NCBI GenBank assembly: GCA_038234045.1
Contig: JBBSUX010000185.1
Location: forward strand, 1-7,114
Source of the DNA: JBBSUX01 sp038234045
GTDB taxonomy: Bacteria; Pseudomonadota; Gammaproteobacteria; Burkholderiales; Burkholderiaceae_C
Direction of reading: 5' to 3'
Length of the DNA: 7,114 nt
The notes under the pieces are model-generated. The model was not told where the DNA came from. It saw only the letters and a list, made by a program, of their open reading frames with translations, and ran no database searches. Every line of letters starts with the position of its first letter. The first letter of the stretch is position 1. This document shows, in pieces, positions 1-5,409 of the stretch. The translations under genes were made by a program, and so were the position numbers.

Positions 1-78
1 CTCGGCGAAGAAAGAGGCGGTCGGTCGCAGGCCGCGTCCGTCGTACGTCAGGTGCTGGCTGACGCTGCCTGCCCGTGA
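1..78 (+). CDS. mdcE: 3' end of a malonate decarboxylase subunit gene, probably gamma subunit MdcE (partial)
   Basis: Reading frame 1 is open from the window edge to a TGA at 76-78 and encodes 25 C-terminal residues that begin LGEERGGRSQ and end AACP. The position directly upstream of mdcG, with a 4-nt overlap, and the ERGGR-like tail fit the C-terminus of the gamma subunit of biotin-independent malonate decarboxylase. That subunit works with the beta subunit to decarboxylate malonyl-S-ACP in the cytoplasm. Only the tail is visible, so the identity rests mainly on operon context. Another mdc subunit is possible. Confidence 0.55.
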   Translation, partial: LGEERGGRSQAASVVRQVLADAACP

Positions 79-767
79 CCCGTCAGGTGATGCAACGCAA
101 CCAGCTGGCCTACATCACGGCGGAAGGCTGGTCTGACGTCGTGCCGGTCGGCATTTTTGATATTAATCCCACAGCAGCGGACTGCCTGGCGCACTGGAAG
201 GCGGCCGGACTGCCACTGGTGGTGACACGTCAGCCGTGTCATGCATCTGAAGGCAGTGAGTCGCCGATAGCGCTAGGTCTGCCCGCGCCACTGCAATGGG
301 GGCGCAATCCGCTGGCCATGCGGGCGCCGGCGGGATCGATTGCCCGACTGGAGTTCTTTCCCGCCGCAAGCGCGGCAATTCCCCTGCTCCCGAGCTCATT
401 GCAAAGCGATTTCACGAAGCTTTGCACCGCTCTTGAGCAGGCTGGAATCCGGGCGCATGTGTATGGGGGATACGGATGGCAACTGCTGACAGGTCTGGCT
501 TATTTGCGTGCGACTTCCGACATCGATCTGAGCCTGGAGGTGCGCGATGCTGACGAAGCTGACGAAGCTGCGCAGCTGGTGTCATCCAGCACCGTGCCGC
601 ACACGCGCATCGATGCCGAGCTTTCATTTCCTGATGGCCGGGCCGTCGCGGCGCAGGAGTGGCAACGCTGGCGCCAACGCCGCGTATCGCAAATTCTGAT
701 CAGGTCGTTGCGGTCAGTAACGCTGCAGTCGGCACCGCACTGGGAGGCAGGGTGTCTTTCGCAATGA
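75..767 (+). CDS. mdcG: malonate decarboxylase holo-[acyl-carrier-protein] synthase (phosphoribosyl-dephospho-CoA transferase)
   Basis: MdcG transfers the 2'-(5''-triphosphoribosyl)-3'-dephospho-CoA prosthetic group onto a serine of the acyl-carrier subunit MdcC, turning apo- into holo-ACP in the cytoplasm. The 230-residue product has the nucleotidyltransferase-like signature of the family: a GGYGWQLLTGL segment (about 131-141), then SDIDLSL with the metal-binding Asp149 and Asp151. A C-terminal RIDAELSFPDGRAVAAQEW segment (178-196) resembles the family's DGE.xFPDG.AV..xEW region. The GTG start at 75 forms a GTGA overlap with the preceding stop, the same style as the later junctions. An in-frame ATG at 90 would give MQRNQLAYI and also fits the usual N-terminus. 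Neither start has a clear ribosome binding site, so coupling to the upstream gene is likely. A 9-bp tandem repeat lies just after the DxD motif. The family call is firm; the start is uncertain by five codons. Confidence 0.88.
   Translation: MTRQVMQRNQLAYITAEGWSDVVPVGIFDINPTAADCLAHWKAAGLPLVVTRQPCHASEGSESPIALGLPAPLQWGRNPLAMRAPAGSIARLEFFPAASAAIPLLPSSLQSDFTKLCTALEQAGIRAHVYGGYGWQLLTGLAYLRATSDIDLSLEVRDADEADEAAQLVSSSTVPHTRIDAELSFPDGRAVAAQEWQRWRQRRVSQILIRSLRSVTLQSAPHWEAGCLSQ
549..570 (+). repeat. 9-bp tandem repeat (about 2.4 copies) inside mdcG
   Basis: GCTGACGAA occurs twice in tandem (549-557, 558-566), followed by a partial copy, GCTG. It encodes an Asp-Glu-Ala repeat just downstream of the SDIDLSL motif of MdcG. 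The unit is a multiple of three, so copy-number change by replication slippage would keep the frame. The segment is acidic and probably a surface loop. Confidence 0.8.
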
Positions 768-1642
768 CGACGGCAGCCCCTTGGGCGGCAGACCGCCCAG
801 TCGAGCGTCTTGCCTTCAGCGCCCGGGACCTTGGCCACGCAGCCATCGCGTCGCTCTACGCCGAACTGGAGCTGGCGCCCAAGCCCGGTCTGGTCAGCTT
901 TGTCGATCAAGGCAGCCATAACGACATGGACGCGCGCACCTTCATGCGCAGCATGTTTGCGCTGCGCCACTACTTTCCCGCCACCGCCGAGGCGGGAGCC
1001 CGGCAGCTTCCCTTTTTCGCGCTGCGGGCCCTCGGCATGAGCGCCGAACAGCGCATGCTGCAGGCAACGTGTGGAATCAATACCCACCGAGGCGCTGTCT
1101 TCGCGATCGGACTTTTGTGCGCCGCTGCAGGAGCGTGTGTGGAAACCGAATCTGGAACTGCGCCCGAGCAGCTGCGCTCGACCTTGATGACGATATGGGG
1201 CCAAGCCTTGCAAGAACACGCCGCTGAATCGGGCACAAATTTCTCCCATGGGCAGCGCGCAACAGCTGAGCTTGGAGTCACCGGAGCCAGGCACGAAGCA
1301 GCAGCAGGATTTCCCACCGTTTTCTGCGTTGCGCTGCCTGCACTCATGGCTGCCCGCGCACAGGGTCTCGACAGTCGCCTCTCGCTGCTCCAGGCCTTCT
1401 TCAGCACCATGGCCGTCACACCGGATACCAACCTGGTTCACCGCGGCGGCGCTGCCGGCTTGCGCTTTGCGCAAACCGAGGCGCGCAACTTTCTGGACGC
1501 CGGGGGTGCACAACGGCCGGATGCAATTGATCATGCCCGCAGCATCCACCGTGCGTTCGTGCGCCGTCGCCTTTCGCCGGGGGGATCAGCTGATCTCCTG
1601 GCAGCCGCCAGCTTTGTGCACCGGATCTGTGTAAAACAGTGA
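764..1642 (+). CDS. mdcB: triphosphoribosyl-dephospho-CoA synthase MdcB (CitG family)
   Basis: MdcB condenses ATP with 3'-dephospho-CoA, releasing adenine, to make the precursor that MdcG loads onto the acyl-carrier subunit of malonate decarboxylase. From ATG 764 the product is 292 residues, normal for the family. CitG/MdcB hallmarks are visible: LAPKPGLVS (38-45), a DQGSHNDMD segment (48-56), GINTHRGAVF (104-113), GVTGARHEAAAGFP (171-184), TPDTNLVHRGG (219-229) and SPGGSADLLAA (271-281). The ATG overlaps the mdcG stop as ATGA. The nearest GGAGG (743-747) lies 16 nt before the ATG, rather far, and 4 nt before an in-frame GTG at 752, so a start four codons earlier is possible. The frame stays open further upstream inside mdcG, but that part overlaps MdcG's conserved C-terminus and is not expected to be translated. 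Confidence 0.92.
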   Translation: MTTAAPWAADRPVERLAFSARDLGHAAIASLYAELELAPKPGLVSFVDQGSHNDMDARTFMRSMFALRHYFPATAEAGARQLPFFALRALGMSAEQRMLQATCGINTHRGAVFAIGLLCAAAGACVETESGTAPEQLRSTLMTIWGQALQEHAAESGTNFSHGQRATAELGVTGARHEAAAGFPTVFCVALPALMAARAQGLDSRLSLLQAFFSTMAVTPDTNLVHRGGAAGLRFAQTEARNFLDAGGAQRPDAIDHARSIHRAFVRRRLSPGGSADLLAAASFVHRICVKQ

Positions 1643-2556
1643 CTATCGCACTGCTCTTTCCCGGCCAGGGTGGGCAACACGCAGCGATGCTGCCGTGGCT
1701 GGAATCCTCACCGGCCGCACGCGGCGCGCTGGAAGCACTGACAGGGGTTTTGGGCTCAGACTGGCGGGCGCGCGCCACCGACTCGGCATGGCTCAGCGCC
1801 AACCGGAATGCACAGCGGCTCATCGTAGGAGTCAGCGTGGCGACGTGGCAAGCGCTCGCAGCCGAGTTGCCACCCACAGTCGCTGTTGCGGGGTACAGCG
1901 TCGGGGAACTCTCGGCGTGTTGCGCAGCAGGCGTCTTCGACTTACCCGGTGCGTTGGACCTTGCACAGCATCGAGCCGATGCAATGGATGCCTGCACAGG
2001 CGCCGACGGGGGCGCAATGCTGGCCGTTACCGGTATGACCTTGGCCGCAGTTAAAGCAGCTTGTGAAGCTCATAAGCTGTCAATTGCGATCCGCATTGGT
2101 CCACAGCGGTGCGTCCTGGCGGGCACTCCACACCAGGTACAAAAAGTAAAAGGCGAACTCGATGCCGCCGGAGCGACGTGCAGCGTGCTATGCGTGCGCG
2201 TTGCGTCCCACACGCCAGCAATGCGGGAAGCTGCGGCATTTCTCTTCAAGCATGTGGAGCCGCTTGATTGGCGCATCGCACAACGACCGGTGGTGTGCAA
2301 CGTTGACGGGCGCGGGCGACGTGATCCTGCAGCACTGAAAGTCGCGCTTTGCGCGCAAATGGCGCAAATGGTTCAGTGGGATAGCTGCATGGACGTCATC
2401 GCCGAACGACGCCCTGATTGCGTCCTTGAAGTGGGTCCGGGCACCGGGCTTTCTCGCATGTGGACAGCCCGTCACCCGCACATCCCGGCAAGGTCTGTGG
2501 ACGAATTTGGAACCCTGGAAGCAATTTGCCAATGGGTGCAGCGCCACCAGGGATGA
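1639..2556 (+). CDS. mdcH: malonate decarboxylase malonyl-CoA:ACP transacylase (epsilon subunit)
   Basis: MdcH moves malonyl from malonyl-CoA onto the holo acyl-carrier subunit of malonate decarboxylase, which primes the decarboxylation cycle. The 305-residue product is a full acyltransferase domain of the FabD fold. It shows the N-terminal FPGQGGQ (7-13), the nucleophile elbow GYSVG with Ser87, an Arg at 112 in QHRADAM that would bind the malonyl carboxylate, the catalytic His191 in ASHTPAM, and a C-terminal LEVGPGTGLSRM (263-274). The operon context points to MdcH rather than fatty-acid FabD. The GTG start forms a GTGA overlap with mdcB and has no evident Shine-Dalgarno, which suggests translational coupling. 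It is the last gene of the operon in this window. Its stop lies 13 bp from the convergent NUDIX gene, and I see no terminator between them. Confidence 0.92.
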   Translation: MTIALLFPGQGGQHAAMLPWLESSPAARGALEALTGVLGSDWRARATDSAWLSANRNAQRLIVGVSVATWQALAAELPPTVAVAGYSVGELSACCAAGVFDLPGALDLAQHRADAMDACTGADGGAMLAVTGMTLAAVKAACEAHKLSIAIRIGPQRCVLAGTPHQVQKVKGELDAAGATCSVLCVRVASHTPAMREAAAFLFKHVEPLDWRIAQRPVVCNVDGRGRRDPAALKVALCAQMAQMVQWDSCMDVIAERRPDCVLEVGPGTGLSRMWTARHPHIPARSVDEFGTLEAICQWVQRHQG

Positions 2557-2569
2557 GCCGCTCAGGCAG

Positions 2570-3115
2570 TCAGGCAGCAGGCCACTCCATGAACTGCGGC
2601 TCGATTCCCCGCCCACGCAGCCAATCGGCTAGCGCATAGCCGGTGCCGGCTGGCCAGCAACGAACTTTTTCGGGTTCGACAAGCCGGTATTCGACCAGCT
2701 CGGGCGAGAGCTGCACCTCTCCTGTCGCCACTGCGTGATAGATGATGAGCACCTGGTTCATGCGCTGGAAGTCGTACACCCCCACCAGATCCAGCGACTG
2801 CACATCAAGCGCCGTCTCTTCGGCAATTTCTCGACGAATCCCCTCTTCCGTTGTTTCGCCTGCCTCCATGAAGCCGGTAATGAGCGCGAACATCCGGTGC
2901 TGCCAGGCCGCATTGCGAGCCAGCAGGATGAGGCCGTCTTTTTCTACGATCGCGCCGAGTACCGGCGTAGGGTTGTTCCAGTGCGTCCAGCCGCAAGCCG
3001 GGCAGCGATTGCGCAGCTTGTCACCGCCATCTTCGGCCTGGGCGATCCATTCCAGCGGCGTCGCGCAGCGCGGGCAGAAACGGAATTCGGACGCTGAGCT
3101 CGCAACGTTGGACAT
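2570..3115 (-). CDS. zinc-ribbon NUDIX hydrolase
   Basis: This is a 181-residue cytoplasmic hydrolase of the NUDIX superfamily, which cleaves nucleoside diphosphates linked to another group (substrate unknown here). An N-terminal zinc ribbon has two CxxC pairs, CPRC (14-17) and CPAC (38-41). It leads into a NUDIX fold with the box at about 81-103: Gly81, Glu87, Arg95-Glu96 and Glu99-Glu100, the last glutamates being the metal ligands. The box Gly before the final hydrophobic residue is replaced by Ala102. The layout recalls the C-terminal part of NudC-type NADH pyrophosphatases, but the large N-terminal NudC domain and an SQPWPFP-like motif are missing, so I do not call it nudC. The ATG at 3115 was chosen because MSNVAS directly precedes the zinc ribbon and an AAGAAG purine tract lies just upstream. 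The frame continues upstream through the palindromic spacer without homology. It may be cotranscribed with cysM. Confidence 0.85.
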   Translation of the reverse strand: MSNVASSASEFRFCPRCATPLEWIAQAEDGGDKLRNRCPACGWTHWNNPTPVLGAIVEKDGLILLARNAAWQHRMFALITGFMEAGETTEEGIRREIAEETALDVQSLDLVGVYDFQRMNQVLIIYHAVATGEVQLSPELVEYRLVEPEKVRCWPAGTGYALADWLRGRGIEPQFMEWPAA

Positions 3116-3130
3116 GGGATTTACTTCTTT

Positions 3131-3190
3131 ATTGATAGCTAATAGCGCATGCTTGAAAAGCGCTAGAGCTACTTTCCATTCATATTTTTT
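3131..3190. repeat. palindromic intergenic element, Comamonadaceae-type dispersed repeat (putative)
   Basis: An AT-rich 60-bp stretch between cysM and the NUDIX gene contains an imperfect inverted repeat. TAGCT (3136-3140) pairs with AGCTA (3167-3171), and TAGCGC (3143-3148) pairs with GCGCTA (3160-3165). The loop is 11 nt, with an AA-versus-G internal mismatch between the two stems. It is followed by CTTTCCATTCATATTTTTT. The layout (a GATAGCT start, an AGCGCT palindrome core, then a pyrimidine-rich T-run tail) resembles, from memory, short intergenic repeats seen many times in Comamonadaceae genomes. The hairpin is seen directly; family membership is recall only. No T-run follows the stem closely on either strand, so it is not an obvious intrinsic terminator. 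Confidence 0.55.
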
Positions 3191-3243
3191 CAAGCTGCGG
3201 GCGAGCACTGACAAACCACCGTTACCGCTGGATCGCGACGCCG

Positions 3244-4146
3244 TCAGGCGGGGAACACGCCCGTGGAGAGATACCGGTCGCCCCGGTCGCAAACGATGAA
3301 AACGATGGTGGCGTTCTGCTCGCGATCGGAGATCTGCTGGGCGACCCAGCAGGCGCCGGCAGCCGAAATTCCGGCAAAGATGCCTTCTTCGCGTGCCAGG
3401 CGCCGCGCCATCTCTTCGGCATCGGCCTGGCTCACGTTGACGGTTTCGTCGACCACGCTTTCGTCGTAGATCGCCGGCATGTACTCGGCTGGCCATTTGC
3501 GGATGCCGGGAATGCGCGAGCCTTCCGACGGTTGCGCGCCGATGATCTGCACTGAAGGCTTTTTCTCCTTCAGGTACCGGCCAACGCCGGTGATGGTGCC
3601 GGTCGTGCCCATGGCGCTGACGAAGTGGGTGATGCGCCCGCGCGTCTGCTCCCAGATCTCGGGCCCCGTCGTCTCGTAATGGATGCGCGGGTTGTCGGCA
3701 TTGGCGAACTGGTCGAGCACCTTGCCCTTGCCGTCCTTCTGCATCTGCATCGCCAGGTCGCGGGCGTGCTCGATGCCGCCGCTTTTGGGCGTGAGGATCA
3801 ACTCGGCGCCATAGGCTTTCATGGTCTGCGCCCGCTCGATCGACAGATCCTCGGGCATCACCAGAAGCATCCGGTAGCCCATGATGGCGGCGGCCATAGC
3901 CAGGGCGATTCCGGTGTTGCCGGAGGTTGCCTCGATCAGGGAATCGCCAGGCCGGATTTCTCCGCGCTCCTGGGCGCGCCGGATCATCGACAGCGCGGGT
4001 CGGTCCTTGACGGAGCCAGCGGGATTGTTGCCTTCGAGTTTGCCAAGCACCACATTGCCCGCCACAGAACGCTCAGCAGCACCAATGCGCTGCAAAACGA
4101 CGAGCGGCGTATTGCCGATGGTGTCTTCAATTGTGGGGTATCGCAT
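3244..4146 (-). CDS. cysM: cysteine synthase B (O-acetylserine sulfhydrylase B)
   Basis: CysM is a PLP enzyme that makes L-cysteine from O-acetylserine and sulfide, or S-sulfocysteine from thiosulfate, in the last step of sulfur assimilation. The 300-residue product is close to the E. coli CysM length. It shows IGNTPLV (10-16), KLEGNNPAGSVKDR with the PLP lysine at 47, the substrate loop EATSGNTGIALAM (72-84), the phosphate-binding GTTGT (180-184), IPGIRKWPAEYMP (212-224) and the CDRGDRYLST C-terminus (286-295). Cys286 near the cofactor and the shortened C-terminus are CysM rather than CysK traits. The usual GxSSGG-like segment reads GISAAGA (259-265). ATG 4146 fits the family N-terminus; the frame runs on upstream only into the antisense of the tRNA gene. 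No strong ribosome binding site is visible. The gene is head-to-head with tRNA-Leu, and the NUDIX gene lies downstream on the same strand. Confidence 0.95.
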   Translation of the reverse strand: MRYPTIEDTIGNTPLVVLQRIGAAERSVAGNVVLGKLEGNNPAGSVKDRPALSMIRRAQERGEIRPGDSLIEATSGNTGIALAMAAAIMGYRMLLVMPEDLSIERAQTMKAYGAELILTPKSGGIEHARDLAMQMQKDGKGKVLDQFANADNPRIHYETTGPEIWEQTRGRITHFVSAMGTTGTITGVGRYLKEKKPSVQIIGAQPSEGSRIPGIRKWPAEYMPAIYDESVVDETVNVSQADAEEMARRLAREEGIFAGISAAGACWVAQQISDREQNATIVFIVCDRGDRYLSTGVFPA

Positions 4147-4156
4147 CCGCGCACTG

Positions 4157-4165
4157 TGCCATAAT
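4157..4165 (+). promoter_or_regulatory. putative extended -10 promoter for tRNA-Leu
   Basis: TG-C-CATAAT matches an extended -10 element (TGn followed by a 5/6 match to TATAAT). The mature tRNA begins 19 nt after the hexamer, which leaves room for a short leader. I see no good -35 at 16-18 bp spacing. TTGTGG at 4131-4136 is 23 bp upstream, too far. The same A/T patch read on the minus strand (AATTAT, 4166-4161) could act as a -10 for cysM. This is inference from sequence only. Confidence 0.4.
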
Positions 4166-4184
4166 TTCCAACTCCCATCCTGTC

Positions 4185-4269
4185 GCCGGAGTGGTGAAAT
4201 TGGTAGACGCAGGGGACTCAAAATCCCCCGCCGCAAGGCGTGCCGGTTCGATTCCGGCCTCCGGCACCA
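4185..4269 (+). tRNA. tRNA-Leu (anticodon CAA)
   Basis: An 85-nt type II tRNA including an encoded CCA. The acceptor stem is GCCGGAG (4185-4191) with CTCCGGC (4259-4265), followed by discriminator A4266 and CCA 4267-4269. The D-loop region contains TGGTAGAC. The anticodon stem GGGGA (4212-4216) pairs with TCCCC (4224-4228) around the loop CTCAAAA, placing anticodon CAA at 4219-4221, which reads UUG. A long variable arm with a CGCC/GGCG stem and GCAA loop marks a leucine-type class II tRNA. The T-arm is GCCGG-TTCGATT-CCGGC. The A73 discriminator agrees with leucine identity. It appears to be a single tRNA transcription unit closed by the hairpin at 4303-4340. Confidence 0.97.
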
Positions 4270-4302
4270 TTGATGGCACTCACAGAGCCTCAAGAGACCT
4301 CA

Positions 4303-4340
4303 AAACCTGCATGCCTTATAGGTATCGCAGGTTTCTTTTT
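4303..4340 (+). terminator. intrinsic terminator after tRNA-Leu
   Basis: AAACCTGC (4303-4310) pairs perfectly with GCAGGTTT (4327-4334), and the T-rich run TTTCTTTTT (4332-4340) overlaps and follows the stem. Inside the loop, ATGCCT and AGGTAT can pair further (one G-T wobble, one bulged C at 4326) around a 3-nt TAT loop, making a long hairpin. It ends 21 nt before the coxB stop, which is on the opposite strand. Read from that side, the hairpin is followed by only four T residues, so it may also stop coxB transcripts, less efficiently. Confidence 0.85.
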
Positions 4341-4360
4341 GCCTCAAATTCGGGGCCGAA

Positions 4361-5326
4361 TCAGTGCAGCGTCGTGAGGTAGCCCACAACGGCGTCCAGT
4401 TCCGCCGCATCAAGAGGAACCACGGGCATGGCACTGCCGGGCTTCACCTCCTGGGTGTGGGCGAGCCAGCGCCGCAGTTCCGAAGCGCCATTCGGCAGGG
4501 TACCCGCGGCGATGGTCTCGCGGCTCATCAGGTGCGTCAGGTCCGGCGCCAGAGCGCCCTTGGCTGCCGTGCCCCGGACCGCATGACAGCCGGAACACTT
4601 CTCCATGAAGATGTGCGCACCGCTGACGGCCTGGGGCGGTGGCGAGATGGCTGGCTGCCGTTGTGCCTCCACCCAGCGCTGGTAGTCCGCGGGGGTGTCG
4701 ACGGTGACGTCGAAGCCCATGTGGGCATGTTGGACGCCGCAGTATTCACTGCACTGCCCGCGGTAGCGCCCGAGCTTGTCTCCTTGCAGCCAGGTCACGT
4801 TGGTCTGGCCCGGCACTGCGTCCATCTTGCCGGCCAGAGCCGGAACCCAGAAGGAGTGGATGACGTCAGCACTCGTGAGCCGGAAAAGCACGGGCTCACC
4901 TTGCGGAATGTGAATTTCGTTGGCCGTGGTGAGCAGCACGGCGCCATGCTCGTCCAGATAGCGCACCCGCCACCAGAACTGGTAGGCCTGCACTTCGATC
5001 ATCACCTTGGGCTTTGTGGCCGGAATCGCGACCGCGCTGAGGGTGAAGAGCGTCCAAACCGCGCACGCGAACAGCACGACCGCCGAGATCCCGGTGCCGA
5101 TCGTGATCCAGCGCATCCCGGCGCGCTCGCGCAACGGCATCAGCGACCGTTCAGTGGCTGGCGGGCTGCCGCGGTGCTTGCGAAAGATTGCCAGGATCAG
5201 CAGCACGGCGATGATCACCACCACCGTCACCGAGACGATGCCGAGGCCCCAGCCCAGCCGCGTGACGGGATCGGCCGCGGGGCCGGCGGTATGGAAATAA
5301 GCCAGAGGGGTGTTCGAATCACTCAT
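4361..5326 (-). CDS. coxB: cytochrome c oxidase subunit II with fused C-terminal cytochrome c domain (caa3-type)
   Basis: This is the CuA-bearing subunit of a haem-copper oxidase. It takes electrons from cytochrome c and passes them to subunit I at the cytoplasmic membrane. The 321-residue product has two transmembrane helices (about 24-48 and 74-101), QFWWR (116-120), and a periplasmic cupredoxin domain with the full CuA ligand set: His157 in DVIHSFWVP, Cys192, Glu194 and Cys196 in CSEYC, His200 and Met203. A cytochrome c domain follows, with haem site CSGCH (244-248) and probable axial Met300 in SAMP. This fusion is typical of caa3 oxidases (compare Bradyrhizobium CoxM). There is no clear cleavable signal peptide. 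ATG 5326 has AAGGA 9 nt upstream (5336-5340). Subunits I and III are not in the window. The gene is divergent from the triheme cytochrome gene, with an 83-bp shared spacer. Confidence 0.94.
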   Translation of the reverse strand: MSDSNTPLAYFHTAGPAADPVTRLGWGLGIVSVTVVVIIAVLLILAIFRKHRGSPPATERSLMPLRERAGMRWITIGTGISAVVLFACAVWTLFTLSAVAIPATKPKVMIEVQAYQFWWRVRYLDEHGAVLLTTANEIHIPQGEPVLFRLTSADVIHSFWVPALAGKMDAVPGQTNVTWLQGDKLGRYRGQCSEYCGVQHAHMGFDVTVDTPADYQRWVEAQRQPAISPPPQAVSGAHIFMEKCSGCHAVRGTAAKGALAPDLTHLMSRETIAAGTLPNGASELRRWLAHTQEVKPGSAMPVVPLDAAELDAVVGYLTTLH

Positions 5327-5409
5327 AAGAAGATATCCTTTTGCCGGCGGACGATGATCTGCCTCAACGCCCCTGTTTTTGCATCGCCTGCCACTTTCTG
5401 CATCAAACC

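Noticed and set aside
500..1549. A 349-codon open frame on the minus strand opposite mdcG and mdcB
   Set aside because: Both plus-strand genes carry clear family motifs. The antisense product has no recognisable domain and skewed Cys/Arg/Gly content, as expected of a shadow frame.
2557..2580. A terminator or regulatory repeat in the mdcH-NUDIX gap (tandem TCAGGCAG at 2562-2577)
   Set aside because: It is an 8-bp direct repeat overlapping the NUDIX stop codon, with no hairpin and no T-run.
3116..3496. A possible N-terminal extension of the NUDIX protein to about 308 residues, which would make it NudC-sized
   Set aside because: The extension is Arg-rich, crosses the palindromic repeat and overlaps the 3' end of cysM out of frame. 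It shows no NudC N-domain similarity.
4185..4360. tRNA-Leu as an integration site for a mobile element
   Set aside because: No integrase, no repeated tRNA 3' end and no foreign-looking DNA follows it. The terminator and coxB come directly after.
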